Assembly (NCBI RefSeq): GCF_030272615.1
Contig: NC_081413.1
Span: 187,952,669-188,016,668 of the forward strand
DNA length: 64,000 nt
From: Cryptomeria japonica
Taxonomy: Eukaryota; Streptophyta; Pinopsida; Cupressales; Cupressaceae
Reading direction: 5' to 3'
The notes beneath the pieces are model-generated. The model was not told where the DNA came from, searched no databases, and saw nothing but the letters and a program-made list of their open reading frames with translations. This document shows, one piece after another, positions 12,124 to 23,841 of the stretch. The translations under genes and the position numbers were made by a program. The first letter of the stretch is position 1; each line of letters opens with the position of its first letter.

Positions 12124-12663
12124 TTATTTGGTAAGATATATTGATTTTCTGTTATGTGGAACTCTTGTATCTTGTGTTTGCTTCAGATTGTTGTAATATT
12201 GGCTTGAGTCTGCAATTATAGTGACCTCTTGTCCCTCATGAGGAAACTTTACACATGGGTGATATGTAGAAGGAACTGCTTGCATTTTGTGAATCCATGG
12301 CCTTCCCAGAAGAATGTTATAAGAGAGAATCAAATCTAGAACTTGACATAATGTATTCCTTTCCATAGGTCCTATTTTGATCGGTAACACCACAATTCCT
12401 TTAAAAGAATTCTCCTCTTCATCATAAGCTTTAATGGTTATTTTCTTCTTTGGATCTACTGCATTTTCTGAATATCCCAAAGCCTTTATTAAGCTTAATG
12501 CACAAATGTTTAAGTCAGCTCCACCATCTATGAGTATGCATTTGACACGAGTTTTATTAATGGTGACTTCAACATGTAAGGGAGCATTGTGAGGATGTTG
12601 CAAGGATGCATCATCATTTTCAAAAAATGATAAGCAATGAGGGGCTATAAAGTGTCCCACCAT
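12124..12663 (-). pseudogene. Tat-A aspartic protease
   Basis: Open for 179 codons. It contains LIDGGADLNICALSLIKALG, the catalytic Asp region in the form typical of plant gypsy proteases (D-G-G where others have D-S/T-G), then LILSYNILLGRPWIHKM and AVPSTYHPCVKFPHEG, the conserved second half. The protease would process Gag-Pol. This is the best preserved Tat-A domain; flanking parts are frame-shifted or stopped, so it is a remnant of a polyprotein, not a free-standing gene. Confidence 0.85.
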
Positions 12664-14557
12664 GTTTTGGAATTGATCTATATCCTAGTCTTTTGAAACT
12701 GTTGTTTTCGTTAGAGCTTTTTACAAAATTTCCTTATGCATGGGTGAAAATTTGAGAAGTTCTAAAATTGATATTTGAGCAGGTATTCTTTGCAATTACT
12801 CCACTAAGTTATATTTTCATGAAGTGGAGGTTAATTCATTTGTTATACCTGGAAATATAACCTTCACTTTGCTTCTCATAATGACATTGGTTGGTTCTGA
12901 AGGTGTGTGACATTTACCACATCATCATATGCATAAGTGTAGTTTACTTTGGCTTTTCCTTTGTCATCTTTTAATTTGGATTGTTCACCTTTTTCATAGT
13001 TTGGAAGTGGAGTTTTGTAGGCTAGGTGTGATTCGTTTGTCTTATAGATATCCACTGTGATCATTCCATTATCGTATAAATGTTGGATAAGGTGTTTCAA
13101 TCTCTAACAATCATTAGTTTGGTGTCCTTTATTCCGATGGTAATTGCAAAAAATGATTGTCGTTCCACCAATTTGGTTTGACTTGTGGTTCATAACTTCT
13201 TGCTTCTAGTAAAATAATCAGTTTATTCACAAGAAGAGTTTTTAAAGCTGATTCCAAGGGTTCTCCAATGTTTGTGAATTTCCTGCGAGGATTGGAGAAG
13301 AAAGACTTGGATTTGTTGCTTTCTTGATTGTTATTATTTGGGACCTGACTCGATAGATTAAAGATTGGTTGTTGTTTCATAGCATTATTGTCATCATTTC
13401 CTCCATTGATGACATTCCTATTCTTCGACTAGAACTTGGGTTTCTTATTGTTGTTGTTGTTGTTGTAAGAATTATTGTAAAATTTTAGCTCTCCTTTCTT
13501 TACCATCACGTCTTCTATTTTCAGACCATTCTCAATCATTTTGGCGAAAGAGGGAGGACATTGCATTTTTAGTCGATAACTCATTTCACTGATGAGATCA
13601 TCAATGAATATGTCCATCTTTTCTTGATCAGGTACATCTCTTGGATACCTATTAAACATTCGTTTCCATCGCTGCAAGAAGATCATAAAAGATTCACCAT
13701 TCTTTTGTTTAACATTGCATAAATCCAACATTGTTATCTCATTCCTTACATTGTAGGAGAATTGTGAAATAAATCTATTCACGAGTTCTTCAAAAGATTT
13801 GATTCCAGATGGTAATCTTGAAAACCATTCCATTGATTGTCCATTTAAACTCCTAGGAAAAAGACGCATTAGGTAAGTTTTATCGTGTGCAAATTCCATA
13901 CTCATAGTAAAAAACTCTCTAATGTGATCTTGAGGATTAGATTTTCTATCGTATTTGTCATATTTAGGGATCTCGCAATGCTATGGAAATGGTATCATAT
14001 TCAAACTTTTATCAAAAGGATACGACCAGATATCTTCCAATGAATACTTCTTGGATCTTGTTCCATTCTACATGTCTTATATCTATTTTTGTAGAGTTTG
14101 TATTTGCTGAGTGAGATTTAACAACAGATTATCCATACGGTTTCTCCTTGTCTCTTCGTAAGTTCTTCTATCACTACGCTCTCTTCTTGTGTCATCATGT
14201 TCTTTTTTTGTCTCTTCATGAATTTCTTTGTTCATGTCTTTGTTATTTGGGTCATCTGTGTTTTGAGTATTACTTGTCTCCGCATCTTGTTTTAAGGCTT
14301 CTATGTTAAAGTCTTGTGACAATTTAGCTCCTGATTTTGCCAACATCAAAAGATATTTTTCTTTTTGCTTTGCTAATAATTTTTTCCATTAGTCTATCAA
14401 ATTTGAAATCTTTCTCAAGGTCTCTAATGGTGTTATTGACCACCTCCTCATCAACAACCGTATACCCAAAAGTGTGGAACATTGAATTATCTTCTTCTTC
14501 CATTTGTTTTTGTTGTTTTCTGAGTTGTTCGTATTGAGCTCTAGTCCAAACTGGCAT
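12664..14557 (-). pseudogene. Tat-A Gag polyprotein (broken)
   Basis: The likely start at 14557 gives MPVWTRAQYEQLRKQQKQ. A frame change near 14330 leads to a Glu/Arg-rich segment, then the retrotransposon Gag domain (13905-13429) with MRLFPRSLNGQSMEWF, LPSGIKSFEELVNRFISQF and RWKRMFNRYP. A poly-Asn stretch follows (13480-13440). Next come FTNIGEPLESALKTLL and, in a shifted frame, CNYHRNKGHQTNDC, a zinc-binding-like motif interrupted right after by a stop, then LKHLIQHLYDNGMI. The same C-terminal module survives in Tat-B (2744-5290). Confidence 0.83.
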
Positions 14558-15489
14558 GTGATTGTTTCAATTTTTTTGAAGTTTTCAAAAGGCAACTCAA
14601 TAGGTAATTATTGGTTTAGGAAGGTATGCTTTGTTGATTTTACCACTATTGTTTGTTCATTGTGATAAAGCGTCTTTTTGTTGAAAAGCACGTCCTTGCA
14701 AAATTTCTCTATCAAATTCTGTCCCGCAACCACGTAAATAGTGACGAAAACGGTGTAGGAATGTCCTATGTTTTAATAAGATCTTGCGATTGATATACAA
14801 TAATCTTATCCTTTTCTGAGTAGCTTTATAATTGGGTTTTCTTTTCTTAAGGCGATACTTAAAAGTCATATAAGCATATGATAGTTTACAATTTTTCTTG
14901 ATTCCAATGTGGGTGCAATTTTGATGTTGATATAACCTAGGTTCAAAATAGTAAATATATATCCAAGATAATGAACACAAGGTGGATTGATCAAGTTTCA
15001 TGATAGAGGATTTGATATATCCTAATGAGAAATTGACAATGATATTGATTTTTGCACTTAAGATGTTTGAATCAATAACTTGTTGAATATTTTGTGCTTA
15101 TGGAAACCTTTTGGAAATAGCCTGTTGGATTGGTGACCTAGTTATCGAACTAGTTTGAAAATGTGTCATAGTTTAAAGACAAAACTACTCAAGAAGTGTT
15201 TTGATACTGACTTTGAAATCTTGGTTTGATATGCTTTGTTTCAGATGTGAAAAAGCCTTTGTGCTAACTTTTGTGATAAAAAGTGTTAACTTATGGGATA
15301 AAAGTGCTATTTTGTTGCTTGAAAGCACCATTCTAACTATGTTTCAAGGATTCTTTTCAAATCTTTCAACAAGTTGTTGGATTTTTTTGCTCATTTTTAG
15401 ATGACGATTTTCTTCAATTTTTGACCATTTTGAGCATGTTGTGGACATAGAAGACACAATGTTTGAAAAACCAAATGCATAAGCAAGTA

Positions 15490-16050
15490 CAAATCTTATG
15501 GCAGGGTGAGACAATAATTGTTGAATCTCACATGGGGTTTCCCTCGAGGCTACACTATTCAAAGTGGATATTTAGATGCTTGACCCCACTGGCTCCACCC
15601 TCGACACTCACTTCTCTAGGGCAACCAAGCACCAGTTTCCATGAAAACTCCCCATGGCAAACTTTATATCTCTACTAAGAATCGTATGTGTGTGAGCCGC
15701 TTCAGATGTCTAACCTCTTGCGCCAACAATTAGAAGGATTTTGGTAACTAGTACAAGTGGTTTTTAGTAAAGGCTTCTGGTCATGTGGCCCTACATGCGA
15801 CAATTTGAGCTCTGTAAATACATAAGGTTCCCAACCTATAAAGGTTACACTCCATAGGGTTTATGGGGAAACATAGTATTGGTATGAATTTATCAACACA
15901 TGTTGCTTGTGACTTTCGTCAAAAACACAATTTATTTAGAGTGGTTTGGAAGGACTCAGTATTAGCCCGTTTCCACTTTGGGTCATTCCCCTCTCACTGG
16001 CCCCCTCAAGGCAGCTTGGGAAGGCAGACCCTCTAAAGGTTACACATAAA
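15490..16050 (-). repeat. Conserved gypsy leader segment, copy 2
   Basis: Homologous to 1085-1640 in inverted orientation and lying 930-1490 bp upstream of the Tat-A gag start, as its partner does upstream of the Tat-B gag. The two copies differ by scattered substitutions and small indels, so they diverged before or long after insertion. Confidence 0.8.
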
Positions 16051-16399
16051 AAGAAATTACATCTGGTTTTCTGATTAGCGTACGAGGGTGAGAGCATACT
16101 TACCTACTACTTCATCAAGCATGAAAAATACAAGTTTATTTTAGCCTTCTAAAATCTATGTGCAACTACTTTAAAGAAGTCACTCAAAATGCAAGTTACA
16201 TGCTGTCAACTTATCCCCTTACTTAAGCTAAATGGGAAAGATACGATGTGTTACTTTCCAAAAAAGAACTATTAATTAACTAGGTGAAGAAATGCATGAA
16301 ATTTGCTTAAAAACAATCCTGCACATAGACATGTCAGTAGTTTGAAAATTTCAGTTCTTGGACATTCGGACTTGCAGGAAAATCTTGTCAGTTGCAAAT

Positions 16400-16680
16400 A
16401 AAAGTGCTATCCTAACAAATGCGCTGCCTTTCACCTCAAAAGTGGTAACCTAAAGAACAAAAGTGCTGACTTGAGATACAAAAGTGTTGCTGTAAGGACT
16501 AAGAAGCGATAAACTACTGACAAAAGCGCTAACCAAAATGACATATGCATTAAGTTGCAAGACAAAAGCGCTGCTCTAAAGATTAAATGCATTGATTTGC
16601 AGACAAAAGCGCTAACCTAAATGACAAATGCGCAAACCTGAAAGACAAAAGTGCTAGCCTATTAAATAAAAGTGTTGTAA
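16400..16680 (-). repeat. Dispersed short repeats (acaaaagcgct-like)
   Basis: About ten imperfect copies of acaaaagtgct / acaaaagcgct / acaaatgcgc occur at irregular spacing of roughly 15-30 bases, reading gcgcttttgt on the element's strand. They lie in the Tat-A leader. Confidence 0.8.
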
Positions 16681-16795
16681 GAACTCACACAGGTGCGAAT
16701 CTGGATTATAAATGCATTAAATTTGTTTTTGTGAGAACTAGACATGATATTAGAAAGATATATGTGAGGCTCCAGCCCCACAGTGGGTGTTAAAA

Positions 16796-17969
16796 TGTGT
16801 CAACTTAAATTTCATCATCAAAATACTACCTGCAACATGTTAGTTTCACAAAATACAAAGGAAATGCTACATGAAATCCAAACTCAACCAATGAAACTAC
16901 ATGAAATGAATATTAAAATAAAAACACTTTTATTACCTTCATGATTTAAGTCTTATTGTGTTCTAACTCCACTGTTCTTGGTTGCAGATGATGTGCTCTC
17001 AGACAAGCACTGATAGCTTCCAAGATGGCATATGAAGAATGGACTGATAACTGATAGTTAACTGATACTATAATATGCAATGCTAAATGATTATGCTAAA
17101 TGAGAAAAGCTTATTTGCTTCAAGATTTTAAACTCACAGATGCATAAGTTTTCACAAATGGTTAACTTGAAAACTCACTTGAAGACTAACTCTTTCTCAA
17201 CTCAAACTCCCATTTTTATAGCCTTTGAGAGGATAAGATGATGTGGCCTAGATCAACAGTCATGATTAGATCTGCAGATTTGGATGACTGTGAGCAAAGG
17301 TGAAGGTTGAGAGAAAGGGGGAATGAGAAGACAAGTGTCACTCATCTCACCTTGACTGGGTTGCTGACTGAGGAAATATAGGGATGGTTGGAGAAGATTT
17401 AGGCATGAGAGGACAAGTGGACTCAAGTCCTTCTTAAGATGTAGGGATGTTGGAGAGAATATAGAAGAAGGTTAAGAAATATGTTTACGTACACAATATT
17501 TTATTAAATTTGGAAGTTAAAGATAAGTGGCTAATAAATGATATATTTATTTTAATTTTATTGAATTAATTTAGGCACATGAAGAATGAGTTGGCAAAGG
17601 AAAAATGAAGTGGAGATGGAAGGATGAGTTGGAAAAGGGATTAAATAATTTAGAAATTATTTAATACCCTAGACTATGGGATAGAGAAATAATCATTAAA
17701 TATTAAATATTTAATTGATTGGAGGAATAATTAAATATTAGATATTTGATTAATTGAAGGAATAATTAAATATTAGATATTTAATTAATTGATTAGAAGA
17801 AAAGGATAAACGAATTAATTAATAAAATATTTCAATTAAATTAATTAATAGGACATGAAATGAATTAAATAAATTATTCTTTTCAAATTAACTTATTAAT
17901 AGAATAATAATTATTAAATAAATATTAAATATTTATTTAATCGCTCATAGCCATTTTTATGTGTATACA
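16796..17969 (-). repeat. Tat-A 5' LTR
   Basis: On the minus strand it begins TGTATACACATAAAAATGG at 17969 and ends ...agttgacaca at 16796, with TG...CA ends over 1174 bp, followed by the primer-site-like taacacccactgtgggg. U3 is extremely AT-rich (17490-17960) and includes a 35-bp unit beginning ggaataattaaatattag repeated in tandem at 17724-17758 and 17759-17793. To the right LINE ORF1 sequence begins at once. Confidence 0.75.
17208..17224 (-). promoter_or_regulatory. TATA box of Tat-A LTR
   Basis: The minus strand reads ggctataaaaatgggag, a good TATA box about 750 bases inside the LTR, with AT-rich U3 upstream and less biased sequence downstream, as expected for the U3/R boundary. Confidence 0.55.
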
Positions 17970-19560
17970 CATGGCTGCATAATGTTTGGGGTAATAAATT
18001 AGGGTTTAAGTTCTCCTTTTGTCGAATGATTCAGAAGGGTCTCTTTGCAATTTTTTTTAACAACACTACCAGTCAAAAGGAACCCATACAAAAGCAATAT
18101 TGGACCATCAACTCTGGGTGTTTTCGAGCCATTAGCTGGGATCCAGATGCTAATTCTGATGAGATTTTGGCTCTTTCAAGCCCTAGATGGATAACAGTCC
18201 ACAATGTCCCCCCATTTCGATGGAATGTTTTGCCTAATGCTCTTGAACCATTAGGAAATGTGATTAGAATGGATAAAACAACCCGCCTTCTGCCTCATAT
18301 GAATGCTAGATTACTTATTTCTTTAAACCTTGGGATGGACCTCCCCAGGGATCTCAAATTGGAACTAAATAATGACACTATTGTTTGCCCTATTGAAATT
18401 ATGGGAGGGATCAATGCTTGTTTCCTATGTAGGAGGGAAGGGTATGTTAGGAAAAATTGTATTCTTATCAAGAAGAAGAAGATGGATGCTAACCCTAGTT
18501 CTAAGATTGATAATTTTGTTAATCCTATTAAATTCTCTTCTGCAGATGAGGCCAATAAAAATCCCTCTCTGTGAATCCCCTCCTGGATGTTTTAGTGCCA
18601 GCTCTCCTGATTCGGGGGATCTTTCCACCTCTATTCATTCCTCTCCCCAAACCCCTGAGCCTATTGAGATGGCCCCCTCTCTTGTCTCTACCCTTGTTAC
18701 ATCCTTGCCTGAGAAGCTATATGTCTATGTGTTGAGATTAGAAGAGTCACAAGATCCTTTATGGAGCGGTACCCTGTGGCTACTCCTCCCAAAGATAAGC
18801 CCCTCCCTCTCTGAGGAGGATAAATGTCAACCTAAGAACAGAGCTCTCAATGCTCAACACATTGTACTAGACAAGCTAAAAATGATGGTCAACACTAGAA
18901 AGAAGGTACAAAAACTCATTGATGGAGGATTGCAGTTGAATGATAATGGTAATAGCAGCACTATTGATATTTCATCCCCGACCCTGTTGGTTTCCCCTAC
19001 CAAGGATACAAGTACTCCCCTTAAAAACTGCTCTACGAGCCCTATTAGGGAACTGACTGAGCTTGAAGGGGTGAAGTTAGGTGATGCCTATTTATATAGC
19101 CCTCCTAGTTTTTTAATTGCTATGTTAGAAGGTTCAAATGAGGCATGAAGGTCTGTGATAAAGCTGGGTCTGTAAACTCTGGAGTTGGTAAATCCCAAGC
19201 AACTCCCCCCTTCAAACTAGGCCAGAGATTCAGCAGAGAGGTAGACCTAGCAGATAAGAGCACTGCATGTGCCAATGGTAGTGAAGATAAAGAGGGTATG
19301 GAGACAGGCTCAGATGATGAGCATGAGGATATGGAGAATAAAAACACCATGTGGTCCATTGTCCTATTTTAGAGAAATTTTAGCCAAGATATCATGGAAG
19401 AGGCCATGAAAGAATATGGAATCAAGAAAGCAAATAGGAATAATAAGAAAGTTAATAAGACCAAAAAACAGGGGAGCCCTAAGCTGGAGGGGACCAAATT
19501 TTTGAATTTAAGAGAAAGAGAGGAAGACCTAATGGCTCCTTGACTCTATCATAGGAAAAG
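17970..19560 (+). pseudogene. LINE ORF1 (nucleic-acid-binding protein), 5'-truncated and frame-shifted
   Basis: The frame is open from the Tat-A junction through GFKFSFCRMIQKGLF (the ATG at 18026 is internal). It continues with a domain like plant LINE ORF1 DUF4283: FRAISWDPDAN, RWITVHNVPPFRWNVLPNAL, MDKTTRLLPHMNARLLISL. Then comes a CCHC knuckle CFLCRREGYVRKNC whose His position reads Tyr. A stop at 18572 and a frame change move coding to 18558-19148, a Ser/Pro-rich tail, with more shifts after it. Copia-1 is inserted near its end. The protein would bind LINE RNA. Confidence 0.75.
19556..19560. repeat. Copia-1 target-site duplication, left (AAAAG)
   Basis: AAAAG directly precedes the LTR start TGTTGGCAAT and recurs directly after the right LTR at 28108-28112. 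Flanking sequence on both sides is LINE. Confidence 0.85.
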
Positions 19561-20774
19561 TGTTGGCAATATGCTGGATTTGGTTAAGTGTTATTATTGA
19601 TGTCAACATTTTATCTCGGTTAGATATGGTTCTACTATCCCGGTTGGACCTATCTCGGTTAGACTTGGTGTTTATCTTGGTTTTGATTGTGATTCTTATC
19701 TGGTATGATCATATCCCTGGTTTCAGTTTTTGGATGCTTATTCAAGATGGTTATATGTTTGGCATATTCTGTTGGTTCATGATTTGGTGCTCTGGTAGCT
19801 ATCACTTATGTTCCTGGTTGGTATTCTTGGTACCAATTAGCTTTACTAGTTAGTGATATTTGATGATTTTGGTCTGGCTTATGGAAACGGTATCAAGCCT
19901 ATTGAAGGTGCTTTTTGATCGTGTCCTAATTGCTTGGTGACTTTGCATTGGCTGGCATGCTTTTATGGTGGTCCTATTTGGATCCAGTTAGACTTTCTAT
20001 GTTATTGCATTGAGGGTTTCTACCGGTTGGTGAAACATGTTGTTGATTGGTCTTAGTGCGATTTCCAATGGATATAATTGTTTGGAAATGTGTTTTAGGT
20101 CCATGCTATGTAATGTAAATCATAATATTGGTCTGGTGATATCGTGTGATGTAATTTTTGTAATTATAGGTTTATGGGTTTAGGGTTTAGCCGACCTTAT
20201 CAATAAGGTCGACGATTTTTTTTATAGGTGACTTATTTATGTAATTGGAGATGGTTTTTGGGGATCGATGGTTATGTTTGCATTATCAGAGGAAGGTTTA
20301 TGTGCAAACATTGTTATATCATTCAATGAAAGGTTTTGGTGTTGGAGGGAAGACATTTGTGCTTAACCGGAATTGTATCAAGAATTAGGAGATGCTACTT
20401 TCACAGTTCATTCTTTCCGGATTGTAGTCCGATGCTTTTGTAAGACAATGAGACTTCTCTTTTTTGATGAGCAGTGAGATCTAGGTTGTTGGCCTGATTG
20501 CAAGTGCAATCCCCATTGTAATTATTTCACATAGTGTTGCAGAAGTATTATCTGATTGTGGGTGGGTTTCCCACCGTAGTTTTTCCCTTTACCGAGTTTT
20601 CCACATCAAAAATATTGGTGTTGTGTGTACTGTGCTTTCATGTTTTATCTTTCATTGTGTTGGTTTCCTTGTGCTTCGGTATAAAGGTTATAATCTGCAA
20701 TAGTTCTGATTACTGATAGAAAACTGACTCACCCCCCCCTCTCAGTTTTCTCTCGGTATTAAGTCTATCTAAAA
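19561..20774 (+). repeat. Copia-1 5' LTR
   Basis: 1214 bp, starting TGTTGGCAATATGCTGG. It matches 26908-28107 along its length, with shared segments such as ggtttctaccggttggtgaa and tcacccccccctctcagttt. The terminal CA has become AA (cf. tctaaca in the right copy). The primer-binding site follows. Confidence 0.9.
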
Positions 20775-20776
20775 AT

Positions 20777-20785
20777 TGGTATCAG
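20777..20785 (+). promoter_or_regulatory. Copia-1 primer-binding site
   Basis: TGGTATCAG lies three bases after the LTR end, matching the usual copia primer site complementary to the 3' end of initiator Met tRNA (TGGTATCAGAGC). The following bases have drifted (GGAAA). Confidence 0.85.
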
Positions 20786-20829
20786 GGAAAGGTCCTCTCT
20801 GCATAAGCTTAACTGCTTGAGGAGATCCA

Positions 20830-22310
20830 ATGGAATCTACATCTAGTTCCACATTTAATCCCTACCAGAAGGAGAGTCCTAGATTTGATGGCACAAATTA
20901 CAAGATATGGAAGGAGCGAATGAATATTCATCCAAGATGTCTTGAAGCTGAAGTTTGGGAGATAGTGGAGAAAGGGTATATACCTCATGATCCTAATTCT
21001 GGAACACTGACACCTACTGATGAACAAAAGAGAGCTGAAAATAATGTTAGAGCGAAGGAAGCATTGCTAAGTGCCATCTTTGATGAAAAGCTATTGAATG
21101 TCATAGAGTTGGGGAATGCAAAACAGATCTGGATAAAGCTTGAAACTCTTTATGAAGGCAACCAAGCAGTAAAGATTGAAAAACTTGAAGGCTTTCGGGT
21201 AAGCTATTAAAACTTTGAAGATGGATTTCGATGAGAAGATTAGTTCTTTCATGGACAAAGTGAATGAAATTGTCATGGGAATAAAATGTTGTGACAGGTC
21301 AATTAGTGAGGATGAGGTTGTGTCAAAGATTCTGAGAGTTCTACCTCTGGCTTACAAGATGAAGGCTATCACAATTAATGAACTCTGGACAATGTCAAGT
21401 ACCCCTATTACCAGAGACACATTACTTGGGAAATTGATTGCTTTTGAGCTTGAGGAACTTGGAGATCAGAGTGCTACTAAAAAAGAGACTGCATTTTAAG
21501 CATCTACCTTTGATAAGCAAAAGATAGATTGGAAGGAATTGTATGCTAAAGATTTGGAAGACATTGAGAGAGAAGACAAAGAACTTGAAGAGTTGGAAGC
21601 TCTATTCTAGAAGAATCCCTAAAGGACCTTTTGGAAGTAAGTATGATGAAAAAGTCCCTTTTAAATATTTTTCATGCAATAAGATTGGTCATTTTGCTTC
21701 CAGATGTCTTGAGAGAGCTGCTAGGGATCATGAAAGATTTATGAGGAATTATAAGCCTAATCCGGAATATCAAAACATACCTAGATTTAGAAGGAATAAG
21801 GATAAATCATGTTATTATGTTGGTGATGATGATCTTGGTATTTTTGATGATGATGATGAACTTGTAAGTGGATTTGGTAATGGAAGCTCCAGTAAAGATT
21901 GGGTCTTTATTGCTATCAAGGATGGTTCTCTAGAATCTGTCATTGAAGCTACTCATATTAAGGAGAAGGCTTTAGCTACCAAAATTGAAATAAAGGATGA
22001 ATGGGTTATATACAGTGGATTCTCACATCACATGACAAGTGACAAGAGGAATTTTTTAACTTTGCAAGAATTTGATGGCGGACTAGTCAGATTTGGAGAT
22101 AACAAGACATGTAGGATCAAAGGCAAATGAACAATATCCTTGTATGGTAAAGCTAATACCGATAATGTTTATTATGTTGAAGGATTAAAGAATAATCTTT
22201 TGAGTGTAGGTTAGATGGTGGATAGAGGATTTCATTTACAATTTAAGGATGGTAAATGCAAGATTATCAATAGATCTGGATTGGAGATTGCATCTGAAAC
22301 TCAGACCAAA
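20830..22310 (+). pseudogene. Copia-1 Gag and protease (broken)
   Basis: Gag starts at 20830: MESTSSSTFNPYQKESPRF, then FDGTNYKIWKERM, WEIVEKGYIPHD and KQIWIKLETLYEGN. Frameshifts near 21205 and 21605 split it. Next come the knuckle YFSCNKIGHFASRC (first Cys replaced by Tyr) and the protease as VIYSGFSHHMTSDKRNF, where the catalytic DSG reads YSG. A TGA at 22128 and a TAG at 22213 follow, then FKDGKCKIINRSG and TQTKGN, where the solo LTR cuts in. Gag forms the particle and protease would process it; neither active site is intact. Confidence 0.85.
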
Positions 22311-22315
22311 GGAAA
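22311..22315. repeat. Duplication GGAAA, left side of nested solo LTR
   Basis: GGAAA precedes the TG of the inserted LTR, and the same five bases follow its CA at 23842-23846. Removing the insert plus one copy restores an open frame reading TKGNIFHLNPDE. Confidence 0.9.
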
Positions 22316-23841
22316 TGGTGCAGGAGTACCTCATGAATAAGATAATAAGAGAAATAAAGGATAAAGGAAACACATGAGAATGTGATATTTCAATCTATGT
22401 AATAGGGTAGTCTTGTTTGTTTGATGTTTGATTTGTTTGTAATAAACCCCACCTTGTTACCCAATGACATGGATTTGGCAAATTGATAAGCCACCATGGG
22501 CATATGGACCTAGGGGTATTTGGTTGAGTATTTTTCAATGTTTTTATGTGTTGGAGATGTCTTAGGAAGGTTTAGGACATGTTGAAGCACCTCTAGGTAG
22601 GCATATTTAACATATGTCAAAAGTTACTCAAACTTGACAACTTTTAATGACAACTTTTGGTTGCAAATAGCAGCTTCTTTCCAACGGTCACCTCAGTTCA
22701 AAAGGTGGTTGATAACCATTGAGAAAGGTATAAAATGTCATTCCCAATCATCTTTGGGGGGAGAGAATGACACTGTAATTTTTTGGCATCATTGAAGTAA
22801 TATATTTCTGAGAATTTCCTACAATTTCGTTATTTTACACGGTGCACCGTACTATACAATCATTTTGGAATTAGGAAACTAGTGGGATGTGCTAGAGTGG
22901 CTAGTCACCTTTCAAATTCATCAAGTCTGAAGTTATAATTCACCAAGACAAGGAAGAAATCGACAAATTTCTAGATTTGACAGTTTTGTTTAGGGTTTTG
23001 CAAAAAAATGGCCTTACCTTGCTGATCCTTCATTGGTGGTTCACGACTTTGGAGGGGATGCAAGTATGGCCAATTTATTTTAGGACTTTAAAGGCCTTTT
23101 GCAGGTTAGGACTAGTTGGAGGCGAGGGTTTGATGCATTAAGGTGGGCAACTCCATGTGGTCATCGTGCAAGTGTAAGCAAATAGGTCTCACATCAGGGG
23201 TTAAAGGTATGATCATGGCCTAAGACTTAGGAATTGGTGTATTTTCAATGGTCTAAGAGTATTCCTTGAGTTTTTTTGGTGAGTTAAGGTCTGTGTCTAC
23301 ACACTCCTTTGTAAAATAGGCATAATTGGGCTATATTGGTTTCCTAACCAAAGTAGGGTTTGGATTCTTGTGTTACCTACCGGTAAGAACCCTTAGTATA
23401 TATTTAGTAACTCCTAAAAGGGTATCCAAAACTGGGATTTTTTGTTTGGTCTTTTGGAGAAATAAAGAGTTAAGTGTGGAAAACCGGTCTAGCAGGGCTA
23501 CTAGGTTTTGTAGGCCTTGTTGCAGCAGTTACCCAAACCGGTAGAGGGAACCTGAATTCAATGATTGAAGGAGGTCTCCCTGACCTTAGGGACTTCAAAT
23601 AAAACCTTAAATAGCCATTGTTGCATTGGAGATGGGACCAAACTATTGTTGGCCATAGGGTCCTTGTACCAGTCAATGAAAGAGACCTTATACCAGTAGT
23701 CTTTTGTTTGGAAGAAAGGGATGTGGGACATGTCAAACTGATATTATTTAACCCCTGAGAGTGTTATGTGATTGATAGGGTCCTTGGTGTGTTCTTGGAT
23801 TAGGGGAAACTATCCTATACCTATACCAGGACTCTACATCA
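22316..23841 (+). repeat. Solo LTR nested in Copia-1
   Basis: 1526 bp with TG...CA ends (TGGTGCAGGAGTACC ... ggactctacatca) and a perfect GGAAA duplication; no coding domains inside, so a solo LTR left by recombination between two LTRs. A TATA box (ggtataaaatg, 22727-22737) on the + strand gives its orientation. Short open stretches at 23326-23544 (+) and 23470-23736 (-) have no recognisable domain. Family unknown; I found no second copy in the window. Confidence 0.85.
22727..22737 (+). promoter_or_regulatory. TATA box of nested solo LTR
   Basis: ggtataaaatg lies about 410 bases from the LTR start, followed ~25-40 bases later by less AT-rich sequence; consistent with an LTR promoter. Confidence 0.55.

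Larger units (their letters stand above)
14558..16795 (-). other. Tat-A leader, non-coding, with internal repeats
   Basis: The 2.2-kb leader between LTR and gag has no coding support; short open stretches (14657-15001, 15344-15562 minus) match nothing I know. It contains the conserved leader segment 15490-16050 and a repeat cluster at 16400-16680. At its LTR-proximal end, read on the minus strand, taacacccactgtggggct (16776-16795) sits just after the LTR and resembles the CCCACxGTGGGGC primer-site flank of Tat-type elements. Confidence 0.6.
8094..17969 (-). mobile_element. Tat-A: Ty3/gypsy element, Tat lineage, minus strand, 3' end interrupted
   Basis: On the minus strand from right to left the order is LTR (17969-16796), primer-binding-like site, 2.2-kb leader, gag, zinc-binding motif, aspartic protease, a spacer with a G-patch-like segment, RT remnant, RNase H, a second archetypal RNase H and integrase. 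The second RNase H is the diagnostic trait of the Tat lineage. The element is cut at 8094 by Tat-B. Its right end at 17969 interrupts LINE ORF1: the LINE reading frame is open right up to the junction. The 3' LTR and left target duplication should lie beyond the left window edge. Confidence 0.85.

Noticed and set aside
1085-16050. Terminal inverted repeats of a 15-kb DNA transposon
   Set aside because: The two copies are leader sequences of two oppositely oriented gypsy elements with their own LTRs; no transposase and no TIR-type ends.
20175-20200. Telomere-like tttaggg / ccctaaccc strings (also near 32430, 57840, 60385)
   Set aside because: Only one or two units each, at unrelated sites; not an interstitial telomere array.
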